NCBI RefSeq assembly: GCF_000413855.1
Contig: NZ_ATGG01000051.1
Span: 1 to 43,699, forward strand
Length of the DNA stretch: 43,699 nt
Reading direction: 5' to 3'
Source: Acinetobacter gyllenbergii CIP 110306 = MTCC 11365
Lineage (GTDB): Bacteria; Pseudomonadota; Gammaproteobacteria; Pseudomonadales; Moraxellaceae
Shown here: in pieces, positions 33,605 to 43,201 of the stretch
How positions within the stretch are numbered: the first letter of the stretch is position 1
How the letters are laid out: every line of letters begins with the position of its first letter
The notes under the pieces: model-generated
The model's database searches: none
The model's input: only the letters and a program-made list of their open reading frames with translations
What the model was told of the DNA's origin: nothing
Translations under genes and position numbers: made by a program

Positions 33605-34554
33605 CAGCACAATCGAACACACGCGATGCGTTAAGTGAAGAAATGCAAAGTCTGGTGTATTGGAGCAGCATTTATTCAGCAGCGGATAACGATATTGATT
33701 CAATTCGTGCGGCCTATGATGCGATGTGCCTGCACTACACCTTGCCACGCGATGGTACGGTGAAGATTGAAGATAAAACCGTTGTGCATGCCACCCATCC
33801 CGTCAATGTTCGATTGTATTCACCCTTGGGTGAGGCACCTGTTGCTGGTTGGACTTGCGTACTGTTTATTCACGGTGGTGGCTGGATGCTGGGAAATCTG
33901 GATTCACATGAATTTATCACTCGCTATTTATGTCGTGATCTGAATGTTGCAGTACTGAGTGTGGATTATCGGTTGGTGCCAGAACATCATTTTCCAGCTG
34001 CTTATAAAGACTGTGAAACGGTCTACCACTGGTTACGTGAGCATGGCGCAGACTGGAACATTGATCCAACGCAGATTGCCTTAGCAGGAGATAGTGCAGG
34101 TGGCAATTTAGCCGCAGCACTGGCCGTTCAGTTGCAACATACCGGTGCGCAGGCCTGTGGTTTGGCCTTGATTTATCCATGTTTGGGCAGCAGTTTTGAT
34201 ACTGCGTCTTGCCAGCAGTATGCATATGCGCCGTTATTGACACTCGAGGAAATGCATTATTACCTGAAGGAATATGCACCGAATACAAGCGATTGGCAGG
34301 ACACACGTTTAGCACCACTGTTGGCAGAAGATTTCAGTGATATGCCACGTAGCTTTGTTGCGGTGGCTGAATACGATCCACTAAGTGATGACGGACGTAT
34401 TTTTGTGGACAAGTTAAAGCAAGCCAATATTGCTGCCGAGTTTTATCTCGGCAAAGGATTACTACATGGCAGTTTACGTTTAGTACGGGACTGTCCTGTG
34501 GTGCAGGATTTATATCAGCACATGCTGAGTTCGTTAAAGCAAATGTTCAAGTGA
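33601..34554 (+). CDS. Alpha/beta hydrolase, HSL type (possible acylcarnitine esterase)
   Basis: A 317-residue esterase of the hormone-sensitive-lipase group. The oxyanion-hole motif HGGGW begins at 91, the nucleophile is S165 in GDSAGG, the acid D259 in EYDPLSDDG and the base H289 in LLHGS. There is no signal peptide, so it is cytoplasmic. It overlaps the BCCT stop by four bases inside the carnitine operon. Hydrolysis of imported short-chain acylcarnitines to carnitine would make sense of that placement; this is inferred. Confidence 0.9.
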   Translation: MTAQSNTRDALSEEMQSLVYWSSIYSAADNDIDSIRAAYDAMCLHYTLPRDGTVKIEDKTVVHATHPVNVRLYSPLGEAPVAGWTCVLFIHGGGWMLGNLDSHEFITRYLCRDLNVAVLSVDYRLVPEHHFPAAYKDCETVYHWLREHGADWNIDPTQIALAGDSAGGNLAAALAVQLQHTGAQACGLALIYPCLGSSFDTASCQQYAYAPLLTLEEMHYYLKEYAPNTSDWQDTRLAPLLAEDFSDMPRSFVAVAEYDPLSDDGRIFVDKLKQANIAAEFYLGKGLLHGSLRLVRDCPVVQDLYQHMLSSLKQMFK

Positions 34555-34618
34555 TTTGAACATCAGCCAATTTTGATAAAACGGTCGTTAGGACAAAAGA
34601 GTTTAATGGAGTAAAACC

Positions 34619-35734
34619 ATGAATGCAGTTGAAAAATTACCAGAAGATTTCTGTTCAAACCCAGATGTGGCATGGACCTTTCCAAAAGTGTTCTATACCT
34701 CATCTCAGGTATTTGAGCGCGAAAAAGAAGAAATTTTTGCGAAAAGCTGGATTTGCGTGGCACATGGCAGTGAAGTTGCCCAAGCGAATGACTATATTAC
34801 CCGTAAGGTGATTGGGGAAAATATCATCGTGATTCGCGGTAAAGACAGCGTATTACGTGCCTTTTATAATGTTTGCCCGCATCGTGGTCATGAGTTGTTA
34901 AGTGGTAGTGGTAAAGCGAAAAACGTGATTACCTGTCCGTATCATGCATGGACCTTTAAGTTAGATGGTAGCTTGGCATTGGCGCGTAACTGTGATCATG
35001 TTGAGTCTTTTGACAAGCAAAACTCCAGCATGGTGCCATTAAAAGTGGAAGAATATGGCGGTTTTGTCTTTATTAATATGGATGAAAATGCCACTTGTGT
35101 TGAAGATCAGTTGCCTGAGTTTGCACAAAAACTGAATGAAGCTTGTGCAGTCATCAAAGACTTGAAACTGGCTGCACGTTTCGTCACGGAAACACCTGCC
35201 AACTGGAAAGTAATCGTGGATAACTATTTAGAATGTTATCACTGTGGTCCAGCACATCCGGGTTTTGCTGATTCAGTACAGGTGGATAAATACTGGCACA
35301 CCACCCATCAAAACTGGACGCTGCAATATGGTTATGCACGTTCTTCAGAAAAATCATTCAAGCTTGATCCATCGGTTAAAGACCCGACCTTTAGTGGTTT
35401 CTGGACGTGGCCGTGCACCATGTTTAACGTACCACCGGGTGCAAACTTCATGACCGTGATTTATGAGTTCCCGATGGATGCGGAAACTACTTTGCAGCAC
35501 TATGACATTTTCTTTACCAATGAAGAGTTGACCCAAGATCAGAAAGATTTGATTGAATGGTATCGCAATGTCTTCCGCCCTGAAGATCTTGAACTGGTTG
35601 AAAGTGTACAACGTGGTTTAAAATCACGGGGTTATCGTGGTCAGGGGCGTATCATGACCGACAAGCAACGTTCGGGAATCAGTGAACACGGTATTGCTTA
35701 TTTCCAGAATCTGGTTGCGCAACATCACAAGTAA
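34619..35734 (+). CDS. cntA: Carnitine monooxygenase, Rieske oxygenase subunit
   Basis: A 371-residue Rieske non-haem iron oxygenase that cleaves L-carnitine to trimethylamine and malic semialdehyde. Rieske cluster ligands are C86, H88, C106 and H109 (CPHRGH...CPYH). The mononuclear iron ligands H208 and H213 lie in NYLECYHCGPAH. E205 takes the place of the bridging Asp of most Rieske oxygenases, a hallmark of CntA, and all these positions agree with the published CntA numbering as I recall it. Electrons come from CntB, two genes downstream. Confidence 0.95.
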   Translation: MNAVEKLPEDFCSNPDVAWTFPKVFYTSSQVFEREKEEIFAKSWICVAHGSEVAQANDYITRKVIGENIIVIRGKDSVLRAFYNVCPHRGHELLSGSGKAKNVITCPYHAWTFKLDGSLALARNCDHVESFDKQNSSMVPLKVEEYGGFVFINMDENATCVEDQLPEFAQKLNEACAVIKDLKLAARFVTETPANWKVIVDNYLECYHCGPAHPGFADSVQVDKYWHTTHQNWTLQYGYARSSEKSFKLDPSVKDPTFSGFWTWPCTMFNVPPGANFMTVIYEFPMDAETTLQHYDIFFTNEELTQDQKDLIEWYRNVFRPEDLELVESVQRGLKSRGYRGQGRIMTDKQRSGISEHGIAYFQNLVAQHHK

Positions 35735-35809
35735 TTCTGTCTCAGGCATCAGATAATTTAAGGTGCGGTGATCAGGCCGTACCTTGCTTTCAATCGATAG
35801 GAACATGAC

Positions 35810-37261
35810 ATGTCAAGTTTGCAAGCAAGTCCGTTATTTCAACAACGCGGACTGATCAATGGTCAATGGGTGAGTGCACAATCCGATGCCACCATTGCTG
35901 TGACCAACCCTGCAACAGGTGAGGAAATTGGCGTCATTCCCAATATGGGGGCAGACGAAGCCACCGAAGCAGTCGAAGTGGCGTATCAGGCTTTAGCTGC
36001 ATGGAAAGGCTTGACTGCACAAAAACGTGCAGACCTGTTATTGGCTTGGTATCAATTGGTTTTGTCACATGCCGATGAACTGGCGCGAATGATGACCATT
36101 GAACAAGGTAAACCCTTAGCGGAAGCTTTGGGTGAAGTGAAATATGCGGCTTCATTTATTCAATGGTTTGCCGAAGAAGGCAAGCGTGTTTATGGCGATG
36201 TGATTCCAACCACCAATAGCCAACAGCGTTTTATTATTACCAAAGAACCTGTGGGTGTGGTGGCAGCGATTACGCCGTGGAATTTCCCGATTGCGATGAT
36301 TACCCGTAAAGCAGCACCTGCGTTAGCTGCGGGCTGTACCATCGTAATTAAGCCTGCCAATGAAACCCCGTATTGCGCACTTGCGCTTGCCAAACTGGCG
36401 GAAATGGCGGGTATCCCAGCGGGTGTCATTAATGTGGTGACAGGCAAATCACAAGACATTGGTTCGGTCTTTAGCAGCCATGAAAAAGTCAAAAAATTGA
36501 CCTTTACCGGTTCTACACCAGTGGGGCGTTTATTGATGCAGCAATGCTCCGGCACCATTAAAAAGTTGGCGCTGGAACTGGGTGGCAATGCACCACTAAT
36601 TGTCTTTGATGATGCGGATCTGGATAAAGCGGTTCAAGGCGCGATCTTTGCCAAGTTCCGTAATGCAGGACAAACCTGTGTCTGTGCTAATCGAATCTAT
36701 GTCCATGACAAGGTTTATCAGACCTTTACTGAGAAATTTGTACAAGAGGTACAGAAATTCAAAATCGGCAATGGTTTGGAACCGAATGTACAGATCGGGC
36801 CGTTAATCAATGACAAGGCGGTGTTGAAAGCAAAACAGTTGATTGATGATGCCTGTGGCAAAGGTGCTCAAGTGGCGTGTGGTGGTCAACAGCATTCTTT
36901 GGGTCAGACCTTCTTTGAACCGACAGTTTTAACTGATGTGTCTCGTGAGATGGAGATTGTTCAGGAAGAGATTTTTGGGCCAGTCGCGCCGTTAATCCGC
37001 TTTACTGAGGAAGCTGATGTTATTGCACAAGCCAACGATACCATTTTTGGTTTGGCCGCTTATGTGTATAGCGAAAACATTTCACGGATTTGGCGTGTCG
37101 CTGAACAGCTGGAATATGGCATGGTCGGGATGAACTCAACCGCGATTTCCAATGAAGTGGTGCCATTTGGTGGGGTGAAACAATCAGGTGTGGGCCGGGA
37201 AGGTTCTAAATATGGTTTGGAAGAGTTTATGACTATTAAATATATGTGTTTAGGGTTATAG
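35810..37261 (+). CDS. NAD(P)-dependent aldehyde dehydrogenase (malic semialdehyde dehydrogenase)
   Basis: A 483-residue aldehyde dehydrogenase close to the succinate-semialdehyde type. N157 lies in TPWNFP, the cofactor loop is FTGSTPVG (232-239), the general base is E256 in LELGG, and the catalytic thiol is C290 in GQTC. It lies between cntA and cntB. The expected substrate is malic semialdehyde, the four-carbon product of CntA, giving D-malate for the dehydrogenase at the operon head. Substrate is from context. Confidence 0.9.
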   Translation: MSSLQASPLFQQRGLINGQWVSAQSDATIAVTNPATGEEIGVIPNMGADEATEAVEVAYQALAAWKGLTAQKRADLLLAWYQLVLSHADELARMMTIEQGKPLAEALGEVKYAASFIQWFAEEGKRVYGDVIPTTNSQQRFIITKEPVGVVAAITPWNFPIAMITRKAAPALAAGCTIVIKPANETPYCALALAKLAEMAGIPAGVINVVTGKSQDIGSVFSSHEKVKKLTFTGSTPVGRLLMQQCSGTIKKLALELGGNAPLIVFDDADLDKAVQGAIFAKFRNAGQTCVCANRIYVHDKVYQTFTEKFVQEVQKFKIGNGLEPNVQIGPLINDKAVLKAKQLIDDACGKGAQVACGGQQHSLGQTFFEPTVLTDVSREMEIVQEEIFGPVAPLIRFTEEADVIAQANDTIFGLAAYVYSENISRIWRVAEQLEYGMVGMNSTAISNEVVPFGGVKQSGVGREGSKYGLEEFMTIKYMCLGL

Positions 37262-37268
37262 CAACAAT

Positions 37269-37304
37269 GCCTGTGAGGACTCTCTTCACCGAGGGTCAAC
37301 AGGC
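37269..37304 (+). other. Intercistronic hairpin before cntB
   Basis: GCCTGT (37269-37274) pairs with ACAGGC (37299-37304), and the inner GACTCTC pairs with GAGGGTC with one wobble. There is no T-run. It may set mRNA processing or lower expression of cntB relative to the genes before it. Confidence 0.5.
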
Positions 37305-37365
37305 AATATGCGCTTAAAATTAGAAAATGCTTAGATGAGCAGCATGCGGTAAAGAGGATTTAGAC

Positions 37366-38322
37366 ATGGCTAGTCATTATGAAATGTTTGCATCGGTGGT
37401 CACACGGGTAGAGCAACTGACTCCACTGATCAAACGATTTACATTTAAACGTCAGGACGGACAAAATTTCCCTCAATTCGATGGTGGTAGTCATATCATT
37501 GTGAAAATGAATGATCAGCTGTCCAATGCCTATTCACTGATGAGCTGTGCTCAAGATCTATCAACTTATCAAGTCTGTGTCCGTAAAGATATTGAAGGTA
37601 AAGGTGGTTCAGTCTATATGCATGATCAATGCAATGAAGGCTGTGAAATTCTGATTTCTGAACCGAAGAATTTGTTTCCATTGGCGGCAGATGGTGAGAA
37701 ACATATTCTGATTGCGGGTGGTATAGGGATTACCCCGTTTGTACCACAAATGGATGAGTTGGCTGCGCGTGGTGTCGACTATGAATTGCATTATGCCTAC
37801 CGTTCACCAGAGCATGCGGCACTGTTGGAAGAACTCAAACAAAAACATAGTGAACATATTATTAGCTATGTTGACTCAGAAGGAAAATGTCTGGATCTGG
37901 ACCAACTGATTGGGTCTCAACCGAAAGGTACGCATGTCTATGTATGTGGGCCTAAGCCAATGATTGATGCGGTGATCGATCGTTGTAATTATCATCGTTA
38001 CCGCGATGAATATATCCATTGGGAACAGTTTGCATCTACGGTGCCTGAAGAGGGTGAAGCATTTACAGTGGTGCTGGCAAAATCCAATCAGCAAGTCGAA
38101 GTGCAAGGCAATCAAACCATTTTACAAGCGATTGAATTGCTCAATATTGATGTGGAATGTTTATGCCGTGAAGGAGTCTGTGGCACGTGTGAAACGACGA
38201 TTCTGGAAGGTGAAGCTGAGCATTTTGACCAATATCTGAGCGATGATGAAAAAGCCTCACAGCAATCGATGATGATCTGTGTATCGCGGGCTAAAGGTAA
38301 AAAGCTGGTACTTGATCTTTAA
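37366..38322 (+). CDS. cntB: Carnitine monooxygenase, reductase subunit
   Basis: A 318-residue class IA-type reductase passing electrons from NAD(P)H to CntA. It has a flavin domain (NAYSLMS, 54-60), a nucleotide-binding domain (LIAGGIGITP, 115-124; YVCGPKPMID) and a C-terminal plant-type [2Fe-2S] domain with C267, C272, C275 and C305. It is last in the operon, followed by a symmetric terminator. Confidence 0.94.
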   Translation: MASHYEMFASVVTRVEQLTPLIKRFTFKRQDGQNFPQFDGGSHIIVKMNDQLSNAYSLMSCAQDLSTYQVCVRKDIEGKGGSVYMHDQCNEGCEILISEPKNLFPLAADGEKHILIAGGIGITPFVPQMDELAARGVDYELHYAYRSPEHAALLEELKQKHSEHIISYVDSEGKCLDLDQLIGSQPKGTHVYVCGPKPMIDAVIDRCNYHRYRDEYIHWEQFASTVPEEGEAFTVVLAKSNQQVEVQGNQTILQAIELLNIDVECLCREGVCGTCETTILEGEAEHFDQYLSDDEKASQQSMMICVSRAKGKKLVLDL

Positions 38323-38347
38323 TTTAAAATTTTGATTCTGAAAGTAT

Positions 38348-38375
38348 AAAAAAAGCAGCTGAAGCTGCTTTTTTT
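38348..38375. terminator. Bidirectional terminator between cntB and aspD
   Basis: A7, GCAGC, TGAA loop, GCTGC, T7. Because A- and T-runs flank the stem, it works on both strands and ends both cntB and the convergent aspD transcript. Confidence 0.93.
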
Positions 38376-38400
38376 ATTGATCATGAACATTGATTCGGAT

Positions 38401-40002
38401 TTATTTTTTGCCTTTCTTGGTTTTTAAGTACTCTTGATAGGCTTCTTCGGCAAAACGTCTTAACGAGTCTCCAATGGCAGCATATTGGTATTCATTCAGA
38501 TTGGCCAATGACGCACGGGCAGAAGGATGCTGTACCCCAAAGCCAGAACCAGGTAAGAGCACCACACCTGTTTCATCAGCCACGCGGAATAATAATTCGG
38601 TCGGATTCTTATTTTTCATGACCCAATCTGCAAACTCATCGCCATAGAGGGTTCGAGAGGTATTTTCTAAATTCACCAAAGTATAGTAATCGACTGAGTT
38701 TGGATCAGATGGGACTGCAACCCCCAATTGACGATATAGAGCTGCATCACGTTCACGCACCACGGATTTGACTGCTTTTTTATAGTTCTGTTGTGAATCC
38801 ATCATATTGAACAGCGCAAACAGGACCATTTGTACTTGCTGTGGTGTAGAAAGACCCGCCGTGTGGTTGAGTGCCACATTGCGGCTATCCGCGACCAGAC
38901 GATCAATAAATTTGATCTTGGCTGGATCGGTAGTTAAAGATGAATAGCGTTCTTCCAGTTCTTTCTTGTCTTTTTTCGACAGTGCCGCTAGCTTTTGATC
39001 CAGAATATTATTGTTTGAGAGCGCAATCACGCCCAATCTCCAACCGGTTGCCCCAAAATATTTCGAGAATGAATAGACCAAAATGGTATTGTCTGGGCAG
39101 ATCGCAAACAGTGATTTGAAATTGTCTGCAAAAGTACCGTACACATCATCCGTTAAAATAATCAGGTCAGGTCGTTTTTTCACGATATCAGCCAAGATTG
39201 CCAAGCCTTCATCACTCAGCTTTACTGAAGGAGGGTTACTTGGATTGACAAGGAAGAAGGCTTTAATCGATGGGTCTTCCAGTTTTCGTAGTTCAGATTC
39301 AGGATATTGCCAACCAAGGTTTGGATCGGCTTCAATGAGGACTTCTTCTAGCTGATAGTCGTTCAGTTTTGGAATTTCTAGATAGGGCGTGAAAATGGGG
39401 CTGCCAATTGCAATCCGATCGCCATTGGCAATAATTTTATTCTCTTTTAAAGAGTTAAAAATATAGGCCATTGCCGCCGTTCCACCTTCGACCGCAAACA
39501 AGTCCAAACCCTCTTTAGGCATCCCTTGGACGCCCATTTCACGCAATATATATTCTTTGATAATTGATTCGCTGATGCGCAACATTCGGTCTGGAACAGG
39601 GTAGTTACAACCTAAAATTCCCTCGACCATTTCCAGTAGAAAAGCATCTGGGTCTAAGCCAAGCTGATCTCGGACATAGGAAATGGCTTTGCCGAGAAAG
39701 ACCACACCAGGTTTATCCCGATTGTGCATAATGAAGTTATCGAAGCGAGATTGCAGACCAACTGGGCGAGGGAAGCCGCCTAAGCCTTCTGGCATATAAG
39801 AGAACGAAAACTCTGATTCGGTGGTTGAAAATAGCCCCAATTGGAAGAATGCCCGACGTGGAATGGTGGCTAAAAAGTTCGGATTGCCGCGTCCTGCATT
39901 CAGCATCATTCTGTCTGTTTTGCTTTGGGCAAGTTCGATTAAATTATCCTTGAGTTCGAATGGACTGAGTTTTGAGTATTTTGAATAATCAACGTTCCCC
40001 AT
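38401..40002 (-). CDS. aspD: Aspartate 4-decarboxylase / aspartate aminotransferase
   Basis: A 533-residue PLP enzyme converting L-aspartate to L-alanine and CO2, with side transaminase activity. It matches the family's usual length and opens with the typical YSKYSKLSPFELKDNLIELA (shorter quote: LSPFELKDNL). The PLP lysine is K314 in SFSKYFGATGWRLG; NPSNPPS (about 253-259) and DDVYGTF (about 285-291) bind the cofactor. AAGGAGA precedes ATG. It lies 54 bp after aspT, forming the two-gene decarboxylation/antiport system. Confidence 0.95.
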   Translation of the reverse strand: MGNVDYSKYSKLSPFELKDNLIELAQSKTDRMMLNAGRGNPNFLATIPRRAFFQLGLFSTTESEFSFSYMPEGLGGFPRPVGLQSRFDNFIMHNRDKPGVVFLGKAISYVRDQLGLDPDAFLLEMVEGILGCNYPVPDRMLRISESIIKEYILREMGVQGMPKEGLDLFAVEGGTAAMAYIFNSLKENKIIANGDRIAIGSPIFTPYLEIPKLNDYQLEEVLIEADPNLGWQYPESELRKLEDPSIKAFFLVNPSNPPSVKLSDEGLAILADIVKKRPDLIILTDDVYGTFADNFKSLFAICPDNTILVYSFSKYFGATGWRLGVIALSNNNILDQKLAALSKKDKKELEERYSSLTTDPAKIKFIDRLVADSRNVALNHTAGLSTPQQVQMVLFALFNMMDSQQNYKKAVKSVVRERDAALYRQLGVAVPSDPNSVDYYTLVNLENTSRTLYGDEFADWVMKNKNPTELLFRVADETGVVLLPGSGFGVQHPSARASLANLNEYQYAAIGDSLRRFAEEAYQEYLKTKKGKK

Positions 40003-40056
40003 GGGAAGTCTCCTTAATTATAGTTGACGCAATAAGTGATTGAATACAAATTATCT

Positions 40057-41742
40057 TTAGGCAAGGCCGACGATGAGGGGGCCAAGCAAGGTCAAGAATA
40101 CGTTTGCCAGTGCATAAGTAATGGCGAATGGAACCGTGGGAATGGAATTTCCTGCTTTATCTAAAATCGCACCAAAGGCTGGGTTGGCACTGCGTGAACC
40201 TGATAATGCACCTGCCATAACCGCAACGTTGTCATAACGCAGCACGTAGCGTGCGAAAAGCATGGACAGAATCAGTGGAACTAAGGTAACCACAACACCA
40301 ATCATAAATAGGGACAGACCACTATCTTTAATGGTTTGAATGGCTTGTAAACCTGATTGCAAGCCAACCGCAGCCACGAATCCTGCCAAACCCAAATCTT
40401 TAAGCAGTTGTGATGCGGCTAAAGGCATGTTGCCATGAACCTGATTGCGACTGCGCAACCAACCAAATAAAAGACCTGAGAGTAGCGCACCGCCACCTGC
40501 ACCCAGTGTTAGAGGGACATCGCCAATACGCATTACAAACAGACCGATCAGTAAGCCGACAACCAGACCTGCACCATGGAAAATCCAGTCGGTTTTTAAG
40601 CTTTCTGGCAGTGCTGTACCTGCTTCTTTGACTAAACGATCAAGGTCACTTTTGGTGCCATAAACGGTGATGACATCACCTTGTTGCAGCACGGTATCAT
40701 CACTCAAGCTTTGGGTTTCATCGTTACGTTTAATCGCCAGTACGTAAATCCCATGCTTTAAATAGGCAGGCGTATTGGCTTTGATATCACCCAAACTACG
40801 ATTGATATATTTGGAATTTCGCAGGATCACATCGGTGGTGTCCATAATCATTTCCATGCCTTGTGAGGACTGTAACTCAGGACCAATTTGGTCTGAAACA
40901 GCCACCACACTGGCACGACGTCCGACCAATAACAGTACATCATCGGTTTGCAAAATAACTTCGGGTGCAACATCCACAAACTGATCTTTACGTTTTAGTC
41001 TTTCTATGGTGATGCTGCTTTGTTGAGCTTCAAGCTCTGCCACTGTTTGCCCATTGGCTTGTTTGACTTTATAGATGCGACCAACAATTTCAGGCATTGC
41101 AAGTTCTTGACCAGGCGCTAATTCAAAAGCACCCTTGAGACGTTCAGACTGTGCTTTTAAAGCATCATCGTGAATTTCTTTGCCCATAAATTTAGGCAGG
41201 ATATTCACACAGACAATAATGGCACCCAGTGAACCAAAAATATAAGTCACGGCATAGCCGATGGCGACATTGGCTTGCAGCTTTTGAATCTCAGCTAAAG
41301 GGAGGTCGAGACGGGAAATCGCATCACCCGCAGTACCGATAATTGCAGATTGGGTCATGCCACCTGCGGCCAGCCCAGCTGCTAAGCCTTTATCAAGGTG
41401 GAACAGCTTTGCCATCACCAATACCGTAATTAAGCCACTGACTGCCATAAAGACAGCTAACAGAATTTCTTTAATTGATTGGGGACCGAGAGATTTAAAA
41501 AACTGGGGACCGCTTTCAAAACCAACTGCATAAATGAATAATGCAAATAGAATGGCCTTAACCCCATTATCAACAGGGACACCGATTAGACTTAACACGA
41601 CTGCAACAAGTAGGGAACCTGCTACACCACCGAACTGAAATTTTCCGAATTGAAATTGACCAATCCAGAAACCGATTGCCAAAGATAAGAACAATAAAAT
41701 CTCTGGACTATGTTTTAATTCGCCTTGTAACCATTCAATCAT
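40057..41742 (-). CDS. aspT: Aspartate:alanine antiporter
   Basis: A 561-residue inner-membrane exchanger with two AspT/YidE-type membrane halves (about 10-165 and 385-560) and a central cytoplasmic region with two TrkA-C domains (about 210-370; IYKVKQANGQTVAELE, DVLLLVGRR, GDVITVYGTKSDLDRL). It exchanges aspartate for alanine; coupled to AspD in the cytoplasm, each cycle consumes a proton and builds proton-motive force. It precedes aspD on the same strand. Its promoter should lie in 41743-41900. Confidence 0.95.
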   Translation of the reverse strand: MIEWLQGELKHSPEILLFLSLAIGFWIGQFQFGKFQFGGVAGSLLVAVVLSLIGVPVDNGVKAILFALFIYAVGFESGPQFFKSLGPQSIKEILLAVFMAVSGLITVLVMAKLFHLDKGLAAGLAAGGMTQSAIIGTAGDAISRLDLPLAEIQKLQANVAIGYAVTYIFGSLGAIIVCVNILPKFMGKEIHDDALKAQSERLKGAFELAPGQELAMPEIVGRIYKVKQANGQTVAELEAQQSSITIERLKRKDQFVDVAPEVILQTDDVLLLVGRRASVVAVSDQIGPELQSSQGMEMIMDTTDVILRNSKYINRSLGDIKANTPAYLKHGIYVLAIKRNDETQSLSDDTVLQQGDVITVYGTKSDLDRLVKEAGTALPESLKTDWIFHGAGLVVGLLIGLFVMRIGDVPLTLGAGGGALLSGLLFGWLRSRNQVHGNMPLAASQLLKDLGLAGFVAAVGLQSGLQAIQTIKDSGLSLFMIGVVVTLVPLILSMLFARYVLRYDNVAVMAGALSGSRSANPAFGAILDKAGNSIPTVPFAITYALANVFLTLLGPLIVGLA

Positions 41743-42189
41743 TTTTCGATCTCACTTTTATTATTCGATCTATCTTTCTTTAGGTTTGAATTTATTTATT
41801 TTTCATGTTTTTTTAAAATACTATGCTTCTCTAGCGAATACAAATGGATAGGTTTTCAAAGTATTGTTTTTATTAAATTATTTATATATCAATGAGTTGT
41901 TTTGTTATAAGAGGATATGCGTGATGCATAAACTTCAAATTTAATGTGTTTGTTACATGATGTTGTTTTTTTATACAAAAAATAACATTTAAGGCCAAAC
42001 TTTATATTTTGTGAAATACATATCAAATAAGGTGAATAGTGTTAAATATTGGTTGGATCTAAACGTTTTTTCTAAAAATTATTTAGTTTAAAACGTGTGT
42101 CGCTTCATTTCTGAATTTAATATTTTGCTGACATAAGCTTGTACTGAAAAATTGAAATATCGATGTACTAGTAAAAAATATAATGAATG
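41743..42189. other. Non-coding A/T-rich gap upstream of aspT
   Basis: About 450 bases without a credible ORF on either strand. It must hold the aspT promoter on the minus strand. On the plus strand, a perfect TATAAT occurs at 42179-42184 without a good -35 at standard spacing. AATGTTCA is repeated 15 bases apart at 42186 and 42201. Confidence 0.6.
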
Positions 42190-42297
42190 TTCACTAAATT
42201 AATGTTCATTTAAGCAAAGGTGATTAATTTAAAGATACGGACATAAGCCGTAGCAGCAATACACCTTTCGCCACATTTCCAGATGTGGCTTTTTTTT
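42190..42297 (+). ncRNA. Candidate small RNA with terminator
   Basis: A structured plus-strand segment. AAAGGTG (42216-42222) pairs with CACCTTT (42262-42268), enclosing a hairpin TACGG/CCGTA (42236-42240 and 42248-42252). A terminator follows: GCCACAT (42270-42276), ATGTGGC (42283-42289) and eight T. No ORF on this strand uses the terminator, and a perfect TATAAT lies at 42179-42184. I do not recognise an RNA family; existence is inferred from structure. Confidence 0.5.
42270..42297 (+). terminator. Rho-independent terminator, plus strand
   Basis: A 7-bp G/C-containing stem (GCCACAT/ATGTGGC), six-base loop and T8. It reads out on the plus strand only, so it does not serve the minus-strand pcaU gene. 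Confidence 0.85.
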
Positions 42298-42303
42298 GTT
42301 TGA

Positions 42304-43128
42304 TTAAATCACTTGACGTAAGTCACGAGCTGTTTCTTGTAGTAAAGGTAAAATATGGGCAATTAAATAATCTTTGGTGGTGCGCATAGTGGGGGATACG
42401 ATATTTAAGGCAGCAACAACGGCTGCATTGGAATCATAAATCGGTACGGCCACAGCATGCACACCCAATTCGTGTTCTTCACAGGAATAGCACCAGTCTT
42501 GCTCTTTGATTTCATGCAGTAATTCTAAAAATAGATCAGTTTCGGTATGGGTATATTTGGTGAGACGTTTTAACGGGTATTTTGCTAACCATCGCTTTTG
42601 TGCTTCAGGGGTTAAATGAGCCAGTAAAATCTTTCCGGCAGAGGTTGCATGGGCAGGAAGGCGATTGCCTAAGTGTAAACCGTACGGATTGACCCGATCG
42701 GTTTGTTGATGAGCGGCACTACGGGCAATGGTAATCGCTTCATAACCATCTAAAACCATCACCGAATAAATCAGCGAAGTTTGATTGGTTAAAAGGTTTA
42801 ATAAAGGCTGACAGATTTTAGGAAGTGGGGAGCCATCTAAATAAGCCCCAGAGAATTTAAGAATCTTGGGCGATAAATAATAATAATGTCCGTCGAAATC
42901 CAAATAGCCTAAGTATTCTAACGTCAATAAATGCCGTCGCGCAGCAGCACGCGTCATGCCTGTTTTTTCTGCTGCGGTACTCATGTTGAGACGATGACGG
43001 TCAGGCCCAAAGCATTCCAAAATTGCTAAGCCTTTAGCGATTCCTGCAATAAAGTCTTCATGCCGAATGGTCTTTTTACTTTCGTTATGATGAATCAAAC
43101 GTGGATTCTTTTCCTGATCATTTTCCAT
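42304..43128 (-). CDS. pcaU: IclR-family regulator PcaU
   Basis: A 274-residue IclR regulator of protocatechuate catabolism. A winged helix-turn-helix lies at about residues 28-85 (GLAILECFGPDRHRLNMSTA, MTRAAARRHLLTLEYLGYL) and the IclR effector domain from about 100 (LPAHATSAGKILLAHL, ELGVHAVAVPIYD). It is divergent from pcaI across 248 bp containing the three-repeat operator known for A. baylyi PcaU, which responds to protocatechuate. PobR is similar in sequence, but the pcaI neighbour and operator argue for PcaU. Confidence 0.92.
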   Translation of the reverse strand: MENDQEKNPRLIHHNESKKTIRHEDFIAGIAKGLAILECFGPDRHRLNMSTAAEKTGMTRAAARRHLLTLEYLGYLDFDGHYYYLSPKILKFSGAYLDGSPLPKICQPLLNLLTNQTSLIYSVMVLDGYEAITIARSAAHQQTDRVNPYGLHLGNRLPAHATSAGKILLAHLTPEAQKRWLAKYPLKRLTKYTHTETDLFLELLHEIKEQDWCYSCEEHELGVHAVAVPIYDSNAAVVAALNIVSPTMRTTKDYLIAHILPLLQETARDLRQVI

Positions 43129-43201
43129 AATTTAGACATCCTTGCTAAAACGGGTTCTGTATAAAACATTCTAAGCGAAAGATGACTATTTTACTTGGAT
43201 A

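Noticed and set aside
40410..40984. Plus-strand ORFs inside aspT
   Set aside because: They are antisense shadows of a full-length, well-conserved membrane protein.
42154..42184. Full sigma-70 promoter TTGAAA/TATAAT for the small RNA
   Set aside because: The nearest TTGAAA (42152-42157) is 21 bases from the -10, too far for a standard promoter; only the -10 is claimed.
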